The position numbers were made by a program, and so were the translations under genes. The notes under the pieces are model-generated. The model was not told where the DNA came from. It saw nothing but the letters and a program-made list of their open reading frames with translations, and ran no database searches. Source: Oscillospiraceae bacterium (lineage in GTDB: Bacteria > Bacillota > Clostridia > Oscillospirales > Oscillospiraceae). Taken from it: a stretch of DNA of 6,540 bases. Location: positions 1 through 6,540 of the forward strand of contig JAEETR010000085.1 in assembly GCA_016286595.1 (NCBI GenBank), written 5' to 3'. Of the stretch, positions 1-5,868 are shown piece after piece. Within the stretch, counting starts at the first letter, position 1. Each line of letters begins with the position of its first letter.

Positions 1-1902
1 GTTGAGGGAGTAGATGTTGCCGCCGGGGGCGGTGATGTCGGGCTTAAGGCTCAGATCACCGGGAACGCCCCAGGAGGAGAATTCGCTCATGGTGTAGTAA
101 TCGGCGTCGTAATCCACCGCCTTGACGCTGTCGTATATGGTGATGGTGCCGGTATACATGTCACCGTTGACGGACTCGGCGTTGTCCTTGAGCCACTGGC
201 CGTCCTCCTTCAGGATGGTGACGGCGGGGATATGGTACTTGTAGCCGGTCAGGTTCATGCTGATGGTGCCCGACTGGTTGTTGGCGATGATGACAGCCAC
301 GGCGCCGGCCTCAGCGATGGCGTTGGCCTTCACGAAGAAGGAGGAGGTGCCGCGGTTGCAGATGCCGATCTTGCCCGTCAGATCGATATCCTCGAAATTG
401 TTGACGGTGTACTCGCCGGTATCCTCGTCGATATCGGCGCCGAAGTTGTCAAGATAGACGTACTCATAGGTGCCGGCGACGGAGGAGATGGGATCGTTGC
501 CGTAGCCGCTGGCCTCGGTGTAGAAGATATCCTGATCGTACGCCGAGAAGTAGGCGCCGGTCATACCGTCGTTATCCACGGAAGCCACGGTGAAGGAGTT
601 GGCGAAGGAGCCGGGGCTGCCGCCGGTCATGTAGTTCTTGTCCTCGGCATAGAGATAACCGGTGCCGAAAAGGCCGCTCAGGCGGGTATTGTCTGCCCAG
701 GCGCCGTTGTTGCCCATGGAGATGGACACCAGGGTGTCGGCCTTGGTCAGCTTCTTCAGTATGGACTCGTAGCCGCCGCTGAAGGTGAAGCCGGCGGCGC
801 CGGAGCCCAGGGACAGGTTGACGGAGTCGGCGCCGAGGACGATGGCGTCCTCGATGGCGGCGAAGTAGTCGGAGTCGTAAGCGCCGCCGCCCTTGCCGAA
901 GACCTTCATGACCATGACCTGAGCGTCGGGGGCCTGGCCCTGAGTGCTGACGGCGGTCAGGGACTCCTCGTAGCCGCCGTTTCCGTCGTCAACGTAGCGG
1001 TTGCCGGTGGCGATGCCCGCCACGTGGGAGCCGTGCTCGCCCTGTCTGTCGTTGACGTGGGTCACGTCAAGGTCGCCGTCCACGTAGTTGACGGCGTAGG
1101 GGATCTTGCTGCTTATGTAAGCGCCCTCGGCGTCAGCGCCGGCGAACTTGGAGGCGTTGAGCGCGCTCCACACGCTGACAACGTCAGCGGCGGTGAGCTT
1201 GAGGGAAGCGCCGTCCTCGGCTATGGCGTAATCGAAAGCGCCCTCGTCGAACAGCTCGTGATCGACGTCAAGGCCGGTATCGACGATGGCCACCAGGCTG
1301 CCCGCGCCGGTATAGCCGCTGGCCCAGAGGGTCTGGGTGCCGGTCATCTGGCTGGCGATGGACATATCGGGATCGTCGGCGTCTCTGCTGACGACCTGGG
1401 GCTCATAGCGCATCTCAAGGACAACTTCCTTGACGCCGCTCATGGCCTCGATATCCTTGATGGAGCCGTAGGGCACGTTGGCGGAGATGATGTTGGCCGC
1501 CAGGGTGAAGTTCCACACCGTGTCCAGCTTCTTGCCGCCGAGGGCCTGCTTGGAGATGCGCTCGGCCACGTCGGCCTGCTCTCTGGCGAGACTCTCGCGG
1601 TAGGCTATAGCGCCGGGGTTGGCTGCGACGTTCTCAGCGGCGTAGCCCACTTCCAGCACGGAAGCCCTTTCCAGCACGATGGAAACACGCACCATGTCGG
1701 TGTCGGCGAAGGGAGCTTCCTGCTCGGCAGGGGTAAACCTGCTGTCCTTCACAGGAGCGCTCTTTTCAGCGTCTTCCACCTTCTCCCACGTCACCTTTAC
1801 CTTCGGGGCCTTGTCGCCTTCGGCAAGCGCCGGTACAGCCAGGGCGACGACCATCGAGAGGGTCAGGATCAGCGCGAGAAAGCGTTTCCATGATCTCTTC
1901 AT
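1..1902 (-). CDS. Secreted subtilisin-like (S8) serine protease with PA domain, C-terminus cut by window edge
   Basis: This reads as an extracellular endopeptidase of the lactocepin/C5a-peptidase-like S8 group. The window holds 634 codons in frame with no stop. Residues 1-28 form a signal peptide: basic MKRSWKR, a hydrophobic stretch, then a likely cut after VPALA. Residues about 64-170 resemble an I9-type propeptide. The catalytic Asp is D208 (AIVDTGLD), the catalytic His is H290 (GEHGSHVAG), and the oxyanion Asn is probably N398 (SMGNNG). Residues about 465-590 are a PA-type insert (GKIGICNRG, AVAVIIANN). The fragment ends in KPDITAPGGNIYSLN, which in this family lies just before the GTSMA catalytic Ser motif, so the Ser, any Fn3 domains and any wall anchor lie off the left edge. 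The start is chosen by the signal peptide and a GGAAAGGAAG Shine-Dalgarno region (1910-1919), 7 nt upstream. It has its own promoter and no pathway link to its neighbours. Substrate unknown. Confidence 0.93.
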   Translation of the reverse strand, partial: MKRSWKRFLALILTLSMVVALAVPALAEGDKAPKVKVTWEKVEDAEKSAPVKDSRFTPAEQEAPFADTDMVRVSIVLERASVLEVGYAAENVAANPGAIAYRESLAREQADVAERISKQALGGKKLDTVWNFTLAANIISANVPYGSIKDIEAMSGVKEVVLEMRYEPQVVSRDADDPDMSIASQMTGTQTLWASGYTGAGSLVAIVDTGLDVDHELFDEGAFDYAIAEDGASLKLTAADVVSVWSALNASKFAGADAEGAYISSKIPYAVNYVDGDLDVTHVNDRQGEHGSHVAGIATGNRYVDDGNGGYEESLTAVSTQGQAPDAQVMVMKVFGKGGGAYDSDYFAAIEDAIVLGADSVNLSLGSGAAGFTFSGGYESILKKLTKADTLVSISMGNNGAWADNTRLSGLFGTGYLYAEDKNYMTGGSPGSFANSFTVASVDNDGMTGAYFSAYDQDIFYTEASGYGNDPISSVAGTYEYVYLDNFGADIDEDTGEYTVNNFEDIDLTGKIGICNRGTSSFFVKANAIAEAGAVAVIIANNQSGTISMNLTGYKYHIPAVTILKEDGQWLKDNAESVNGDMYTGTITIYDSVKAVDYDADYYTMSEFSSWGVPGDLSLKPDITAPGGNIYSLN

Positions 1903-1936
1903 AGTTTGTCTTCCTTTCCTTTGTTTCTTCTTTCCT

Positions 1937-1953
1937 GGCCGCGCGAAACGGCC
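1937..1953 (-). other. Small hairpin in the protease mRNA leader
   Basis: GGCCG (1937-1941) and CGGCC (1949-1953) are a perfect 5-bp inverted repeat around a 7-nt loop. On the minus strand it lies near the 5' end of the predicted protease leader, about 9-26 nt after the expected transcription start, and well upstream of the Shine-Dalgarno region. No T-run follows it on the minus strand, so it is not a convincing terminator. It could act as a 5' stabilising stem, but this is inference from position alone. Confidence 0.35.
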
Positions 1954-1968
1954 GAAAAAACTTTATTT

Positions 1969-1997
1969 ATTATAATGTGGATAGGATGAATTTTCAA
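1969..1997 (-). promoter_or_regulatory. Sigma-A-type promoter of the S8 protease gene
   Basis: On the minus strand, TTGAAA (1992-1997) is followed after exactly 17 nt by a consensus TATAAT (1969-1974). Transcription would start near 1962, giving a leader of about 60 nt before the protease ATG. It lies after the citrate synthase terminator, so the protease is read separately from citrate synthase although both are on the same strand. The match is strong: perfect -10, 4 of 6 in the -35, ideal spacing. Confidence 0.8.
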
Positions 1998-2041
1998 GAT
2001 TTTTATTGCATATTTTTCAGATTCGTTAAATCGCTGCGTCG

Positions 2042-2053
2042 TTAGCGCGCTAA
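2042..2053. repeat. Perfect 12-bp palindrome between citrate synthase terminator and protease promoter
   Basis: TTAGCGCGCTAA is identical to its reverse complement over all 12 bases. It is about 45 bp upstream of the protease -35 box and about 27 bp beyond the terminator stem. It could be an operator for the protease gene, but no second copy is visible near the other promoters and no regulator is encoded here. Function is unassigned. Confidence 0.3.
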
Positions 2054-2080
2054 ACCGCGGGCCCCGCTCCCGCAAACGAA

Positions 2081-2111
2081 GAAGATCCCGCCGCAAAACG
2101 GCGGGATCTTC
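2081..2111 (-). terminator. Intrinsic terminator of citrate synthase
   Basis: GAAGATCCCGCCG (2081-2093) and CGGCGGGATCTTC (2099-2111) form a perfect 13-bp, GC-rich stem with a 5-nt loop. The stem begins 18 nt after the citrate synthase stop codon. On the minus strand it is followed by TTCGTTT, a short and imperfect T-tract. No T-run follows on the plus strand, which fits one-way termination of citrate synthase. Confidence 0.88.
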
Positions 2112-2129
2112 GTATTGAGATCGCAGTAT

Positions 2130-3494
2130 TCAGCGCTGCTCCATGGGCACGTAGGAACCCCGCACGGCGGCGTTGCGGTAGGCCGGACGGATGAGCCTCC
2201 GGGAGGAGAGGACCTCCTCTATGCGGTGGGCGCACCAGCCGGATATGCGGGCCACGGCGAACATGGGGGTATACAGCTCGTCGGGTATGCCCAGCATGCT
2301 GTAAACGAAGCCTGAGTACAGGTCCACGTTGGCGCAGATGGGGAAATTCATGTGCTTGCGGCTCATGAGCAGAGGCGCGCCCAGGCGCTCCACGTCCTCC
2401 ACCAGGACGAACTCGTCCAGGCGGCCGTTCTTTTCCGCCACGCTGCGGGCGTATTTTTTCAGAAGCTGCGCCCTGGGGTCCGACATGGTATATACCGCGT
2501 GGCCCAGGCCGTAGATCTTGCCGGACATGTCACCCGCTCTTCCGTCGAGTATCCTTCCAAGATAGGCGGTGACCTCCTCGTCGTCGTTGACGTCGCGGAT
2601 ATTCTCGCGCATATCCTTTATCATCAGCGCGGCGGCGTTGGCGGCTCCGCCGTGGAGGGGACCCTTAAGGGCGCCCACCGCCGCGGCGATGGCGCTGTAG
2701 GTGTCGGCTCCGCTGGAGGCCACGGTGCGGCAGGCAAAGGTGGAGCAGTTGCCCGCGCCGTGCTCGGCGTGGAGCATGAACAGCGTGTCCAGCAGCTTTG
2801 CCTCCTCGTCCGTATAGTTCTTGTGATGGCGCACCAGCCGCAGGAAGTTCTCGGATACTGACAGGTGCTCCTTGGGGTTGTGGATGTAGAGGGACTCGCC
2901 GTCGTAATAGTGCTTTTTCACCGCGTAGGCGTCCGCCACGATGGTGGGGAAGCGGGCGATGAGCTCTATGGACTGGCGCAGCATGTTCTCCGGCGAGGTG
3001 TCGTCGGGGTTCTCGTCATAGGAATAGAGGGACAGCACTCCCCTGTTGAGCTTGTTCATCACGTTGGGGCTGGGTGCTTTAAGGATCATGTCCTCAAAGA
3101 AGCCCTCCGGCAGCTGCCTGGCCTTTGAAAGAGCCTTGTTGAATATCTCCAGCTGAGACTCGTCGGGCAGAGTGCCCATCAGCAGGAGATAGGCCACCTC
3201 CTCATAGCCGAAGGTGTTGGCCGCCCGGTGGGAGGCGACTATGTCCTCCACGTCAATGCCCCGGTAATAGAGCTTGCCGGGCTGGGGCACGCGGGTACCC
3301 TCCCCCATCAGGTAGCCGATAACGCTGCCGATGCGGGTGACGCCCGCCACAACGCCGGAACCGTCGGCGTTTCTCAGGCCCCGCTTTATGCTCTGGTCGG
3401 CGAAGTAGCTCTCCTCAATATTATATTCCTTTTCAAACGCGTCACCGAGCTGTCTTACGCAAGCGTCGACCTCGTAGAAGCTGGCATCCGTCAT
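2130..3494 (-). CDS. gltA: Citrate synthase
   Basis: Cytoplasmic enzyme that condenses oxaloacetate with acetyl-CoA to citrate, the entry step of the oxidative TCA arm. The product is 454 residues. The catalytic triad is visible: H281 in GPLHGGAAN, H332 in GLGHAVY and D391 in NVDLYSG, equivalent to pig H274, H320 and D375. The LHAEHGAGN segment (241-249) and DPRAQLLKKYA (339-349) are also typical. The C-terminus RPAYRNAAVRGSYVP fits the family. I chose the ATG at 3494 because a good AAGGTGAG site lies just upstream and a promoter starts transcription only about 26 nt before it. An in-frame ATG 33 codons upstream would lie outside that transcript. The gene is divergent from aconitase and ends in its own terminator. 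A 2-methylcitrate synthase activity cannot be excluded from sequence alone, but the aconitase and isocitrate dehydrogenase next door favour citrate. Confidence 0.96.
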   Translation of the reverse strand: MTDASFYEVDACVRQLGDAFEKEYNIEESYFADQSIKRGLRNADGSGVVAGVTRIGSVIGYLMGEGTRVPQPGKLYYRGIDVEDIVASHRAANTFGYEEVAYLLLMGTLPDESQLEIFNKALSKARQLPEGFFEDMILKAPSPNVMNKLNRGVLSLYSYDENPDDTSPENMLRQSIELIARFPTIVADAYAVKKHYYDGESLYIHNPKEHLSVSENFLRLVRHHKNYTDEEAKLLDTLFMLHAEHGAGNCSTFACRTVASSGADTYSAIAAAVGALKGPLHGGAANAAALMIKDMRENIRDVNDDEEVTAYLGRILDGRAGDMSGKIYGLGHAVYTMSDPRAQLLKKYARSVAEKNGRLDEFVLVEDVERLGAPLLMSRKHMNFPICANVDLYSGFVYSMLGIPDELYTPMFAVARISGWCAHRIEEVLSSRRLIRPAYRNAAVRGSYVPMEQR

Positions 3495-3498
3495 ATTT

Positions 3499-3507
3499 CT
3501 CACCTTC
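3499..3507 (-). promoter_or_regulatory. Ribosome binding site fixing the citrate synthase start
   Basis: On the minus strand the sequence is GAAGGTGAG, ending 4 nt before the ATG, with the AAGGTG core 6 nt away. It supports MTDASFYEVD as the true N-terminus rather than the upstream in-frame Met, which would add 33 residues with no family resemblance. Confidence 0.8.
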
Positions 3508-3526
3508 TTTGGGAAAATATGCAACG

Positions 3527-3555
3527 AGTATAGCGCCTTTTTTTCGGAATTGCAA
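3527..3555 (-). promoter_or_regulatory. Sigma-A-type promoter of citrate synthase
   Basis: On the minus strand TTGCAA (3550-3555) is followed after 17 nt by TATACT (3527-3532). Transcription should start near 3520, giving a leader of about 26 nt. The spacer carries a run of seven A's on this strand. The geometry is almost the same as in the divergent aconitase promoter. Confidence 0.78.
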
Positions 3556-3619
3556 GAGTTAATGCCGCAAAATTCAATTTTCGTCTGTTTCACCCCATTT
3601 GGCTCTCAGGATTTGCAAG
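3546..3619 (+). repeat. Direct repeat GGAwTTGCAAG in the divergent control region
   Basis: GGAATTGCAAG (3546-3556) and GGATTTGCAAG (3609-3619) match at 10 of 11 bases and start 63 bp apart, about six helical turns, so both would lie on the same face of the DNA. The first copy overlaps the citrate synthase -35 box, and the second lies upstream of both promoters. This could be a paired regulator site, or chance, since TTGCAA is also a -35-like sequence. Confidence 0.3.
3569..3581. promoter_or_regulatory. AT-rich palindrome upstream of the citrate synthase -35 box
   Basis: AAAATT-C-AATTTT has perfect 6-bp arms around one central base. It is centred about 55 bp upstream of the predicted citrate synthase start point, immediately behind the -35 box. 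That position would suit an UP-like element or an activator site. Short AT-rich palindromes are common, so confidence is low. Confidence 0.25.
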
Positions 3620-3639
3620 TTTTGTTCAACATCATGTAT

Positions 3640-3666
3640 TTTGACCTTTCGGCGGCACTTGTCAAA
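3640..3666. promoter_or_regulatory. Dyad overlapping the aconitase -35 box
   Basis: TTTGAC (3640-3645) and GTCAAA (3661-3666) are perfect 6-bp inverted half-sites with a 15-nt spacer and centres 21 bp apart, two helical turns. The right half-site covers most of the aconitase -35 hexamer (3659-3664), so a bound protein could block or recruit RNA polymerase. No regulator gene is in the window to name. Confidence 0.35.
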
Positions 3667-3687
3667 TCGAATAAATACTGCTATACT
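3659..3687 (+). promoter_or_regulatory. Sigma-A-type promoter of the aconitase-isocitrate dehydrogenase operon
   Basis: TTGTCA (3659-3664), a 17-nt spacer and TATACT (3682-3687), with a TG one base upstream of the -10 that makes an extended -10 element. Transcription should start near 3694, leaving a leader of about 26 nt. A perfect TATAAT at 3695-3700 has no -35 partner and lies too close to the Shine-Dalgarno site, so I do not treat it as a second promoter. Confidence 0.8.
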
Positions 3688-3697
3688 TTTGCAGTAT
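3675..3697. promoter_or_regulatory. Candidate operator: perfect dyad enclosing the aconitase -10 box
   Basis: ATACTGC (3675-3681) and GCAGTAT (3691-3697) are perfect 7-bp inverted repeats separated by 9 nt. The -10 hexamer occupies most of the spacer, and the right arm covers the expected start point. A protein bound here would exclude RNA polymerase, so a repressor site is the natural reading. In Bacillus the equivalent genes are repressed by the LysR-type CcpC through ATAA/TTAT dyads, but this dyad does not match that consensus. The ATAC/GTAT ends recall some Rrf2-family operators, only as a guess. The same bases could also form a hairpin only if transcription began upstream. Confidence 0.5.
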
Positions 3698-3719
3698 AAT
3701 AAGAAAGGAGTGCCAAACC

Positions 3720-5864
3720 ATGATCAAACTCCATGCCGGACCGGTAGTGATATCCGGCGGGAAGCCCGTGGACGCGCCCTCCGGAGCGGACACGGCAGCC
3801 CGGGCAAAGACTCTTGCGTATACCATTCTGGGTGCCCACGACAAGCTGGGCAGCCCCGACATCTTCGGCATCAAATTCGACTCCCTCATCTCCCACGACA
3901 TAACCTATGTGGGTATAATCCAGACGGCCATGGCCTCCGGCCTGAAGCGCTTCCCCGTCCCCTACGCTATGACGAACTGTCACAACTCCCTGTGCGCTGT
4001 CGGCGGCACCATAAACGAGGACGACCACGTGTTCGGCCTGTCCGCCGCCAGAAAGTTCGGCGGCATCTTCGTGCCGGCCAACTACGCCGTCATCCACCAG
4101 TACGCCCGAGAGACGCTGGCCACCGGCGGCGGCATGGTGCTGGGCTCCGACAGCCACACCCGCTACGGCGTGCTGGGCACCATGGGCGTGGGCGAGGGCG
4201 GCCCGGAGCTGGTCAAGCAGCTGCTGGGCGACACCTACGACGTGCCCCGTCCTCCGGTGGTGCTGGTATGGCTCACCGGCGCGCCGCGCAGAGGCGTCGG
4301 CCCCCACGACGTGGCCATCGCCGTATGCGGTGCAGTATATAAAAACGATTTCGTAAAGAACAAGGTCATGGAGTTCGCCGGTCCCGGCATAAAGAACCTT
4401 TCCATCGACTACCGCATGGGCATCGACGTGATGACCACCGAGTGCGCCTGCCTCAGCTCCGTATGGGAGACCGACGGCGCCGTGGAGGAGTATTACGCGG
4501 TGCACCGCCGTCCCGGCGATTTCAAGTCCCTTTCCGTGCAGGAGGGAGCCTACTACGACTCCATGATCGAGATAGATCTATCCACCGTGGAGCCGATGAT
4601 CGCGCTGCCCTTCCACCCCTCGGAGGCATACACCATCCGCGAGCTGCTGGCCAACCCCGGCGACATCCTCCGGGAGGCCGAGAAGAGAGCGGAGAAGCTG
4701 TATCCCGGCCTTGCGCCTCATCTCACCGACAAGGTGGTCAACGGCAGGATCATGATCGACCAGGGCGTCATCGGCGGATGCAGCGGCGGCATGTACGACA
4801 ATATCGCCGAGGCTGACGCCATACTGAAGGGCGGCAGCGTGGGCAGCGGATACTTCAGTCTGTCCGTCTATCCCCCCAGCATCCCCGTGGCCATGGAACT
4901 CATGCAGAGCGGCGTGACCATGTCCCTGACCCAGGCGGGCGCTGTGTTCAAGCCCTGCTTCTGCGGTCCCTGCTTCGGCGCCGGCGACGTGCCCAACAAC
5001 GGCGGCTTATCCATCCGCCACACCACCCGCAACTATCCCAACCGCGAAGGCTCCCGCCCCGTGGACGGGCAGCTTGCCTACACCGCGCTGATGGACGCCC
5101 GCTCCATCGCCGCCACCGCCAGGAACGGCGGCGTGCTGACCCCCGCCGACGAGCTGGACTACGTCTCCCCCGCCCCGCGTCACCCGCAGTTCGACGCCGC
5201 CGCCTACGACAACCGGGTATATTACGGCTTCGGCAAGGCCAACCCCGGGGAGGAGCTGCGCTTCGGCCCCAACATCACCCCCTGGCCCGAGATACCCGCC
5301 CTGCCCGAGGACCTCGAGATGGAGCTGGCCAGCGTCATACATGACGCCGTTACCACCACCGACGAGCTCATCCCCTCCGGCGAGACCAGCTCTTACCGCT
5401 CCAATCCCCAGAAGCTGGCCACTTTCGCGCTGTCCCGCCGCGACCCCGAGTACGTAGGCCGCACTCAGGCGATAAAGGCCAAGGGCATCGGCTCCGTCAT
5501 ATTCGCGGAGTGCCCCGGCGACGGCTCCGCCCGCGAGCAGGCCGCCTCCTGCCAGAGAGTTCTGGGCGGCGCGGCGAATATCTGCAGAAAGTTCGCCACC
5601 AAGCGCTACCGCTCCAACTGCATCAACTGGGGCATGCTTCCCCTGGAGATAATCGGCGACGAGCCCTTTGACTACGTCCCCGGCGACAAGGTGACCATCC
5701 CCGGCGTGCGCAGGGCCATCGAGTCCGGCGCGGACGTCCTCACCGGCTACATAAACGGAAAAGAGTACAAGTTCAACATCGCCCCTCTTACCCAGAACGA
5801 GCGGGAGATCATACTGGAAGGCTGCCTTATGAACTGGTACGCCGCCCATCAGACGGAGGAGTAA
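3720..5864 (+). CDS. acn: Aconitate hydratase (aconitase family, Clostridia 'hydratase' type)
   Basis: Cytoplasmic 4Fe-4S enzyme that isomerises citrate to isocitrate through cis-aconitate. The product is 714 residues. Likely cluster ligands are C354 (GGCSGG), C415 and C418 (CGPC). Substrate-side motifs include TNCHNSLCAVGG (85-96), GSDSHTRYG (142-150) and HTTRNYPNREGSR (434-446). The C-terminal swivel domain carries PGDGSAREQAAS (599-610), where S603 and R605 match the catalytic Ser and Arg of GSSRE in mitochondrial aconitase and the second Ser is Ala. KRYRSNCINWGMLP (628-641) is the usual closing motif. The start follows AAAGGAG (3704-3710) by 9 nt. The neighbours make citrate and oxidise isocitrate, which supports aconitase over a homoaconitase or isopropylmalate isomerase role. 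It is shorter than relatives I remember, by about 40 residues near position 585. Exact substrate is inferred from family and context. Confidence 0.93.
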   Translation: MIKLHAGPVVISGGKPVDAPSGADTAARAKTLAYTILGAHDKLGSPDIFGIKFDSLISHDITYVGIIQTAMASGLKRFPVPYAMTNCHNSLCAVGGTINEDDHVFGLSAARKFGGIFVPANYAVIHQYARETLATGGGMVLGSDSHTRYGVLGTMGVGEGGPELVKQLLGDTYDVPRPPVVLVWLTGAPRRGVGPHDVAIAVCGAVYKNDFVKNKVMEFAGPGIKNLSIDYRMGIDVMTTECACLSSVWETDGAVEEYYAVHRRPGDFKSLSVQEGAYYDSMIEIDLSTVEPMIALPFHPSEAYTIRELLANPGDILREAEKRAEKLYPGLAPHLTDKVVNGRIMIDQGVIGGCSGGMYDNIAEADAILKGGSVGSGYFSLSVYPPSIPVAMELMQSGVTMSLTQAGAVFKPCFCGPCFGAGDVPNNGGLSIRHTTRNYPNREGSRPVDGQLAYTALMDARSIAATARNGGVLTPADELDYVSPAPRHPQFDAAAYDNRVYYGFGKANPGEELRFGPNITPWPEIPALPEDLEMELASVIHDAVTTTDELIPSGETSSYRSNPQKLATFALSRRDPEYVGRTQAIKAKGIGSVIFAECPGDGSAREQAASCQRVLGGAANICRKFATKRYRSNCINWGMLPLEIIGDEPFDYVPGDKVTIPGVRRAIESGADVLTGYINGKEYKFNIAPLTQNEREIILEGCLMNWYAAHQTEE
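5855..5861 (+). promoter_or_regulatory. Ribosome binding site of isocitrate dehydrogenase inside the aconitase gene
   Basis: GGAGGAG lies over the last codons of aconitase, 7 nt before the downstream ATG. With only 4 nt between stop and start, ribosomes finishing aconitase would sit on this site, so the two genes are probably translationally coupled within one transcript. Confidence 0.85.
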
Positions 5865-5868
5865 TACA

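Noticed and set aside
232..1893. Long plus-strand open frame of 553 codons
   Set aside because: It is antisense, codon-aligned, to the S8 protease. Its product is a low-complexity run of Gly, Ala, Val, Asp and His with no family motifs, which is what GC-rich third positions produce on the opposite strand.
3495..3593. 33-residue N-terminal extension of citrate synthase
   Set aside because: The extra codons run through the -35 and -10 boxes of the gene's own promoter and have no family resemblance. A good ribosome binding site precedes the internal ATG instead.
3641..3646. TTGACC as an alternative -35 box for aconitase
   Set aside because: Seventeen bases downstream there is only AAATCG, with no -10 resemblance. 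The TTGTCA/TATACT pair is far better.
3695..3700. Consensus TATAAT just before the aconitase ribosome binding site
   Set aside because: No usable -35 lies 16-18 nt upstream, and a start point about 7 nt later would fall inside the Shine-Dalgarno sequence. It is more simply part of the right arm of the dyad and the A/T-rich leader.
3599..4342. Plus-strand open frame of 247 codons overlapping aconitase in another frame
   Set aside because: The product is rich in Arg, Pro and Gly in the part that overlaps aconitase, its start lies upstream of the mapped promoter, and the aconitase frame is clearly the coding one.
3681..4505. Minus-strand open frame of 274 codons over the aconitase start
   Set aside because: It is antisense to aconitase, has repetitive Gly/Ala/Val/His composition, and would need the divergent promoter region as its 3' end. 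No motif or Shine-Dalgarno site supports it.
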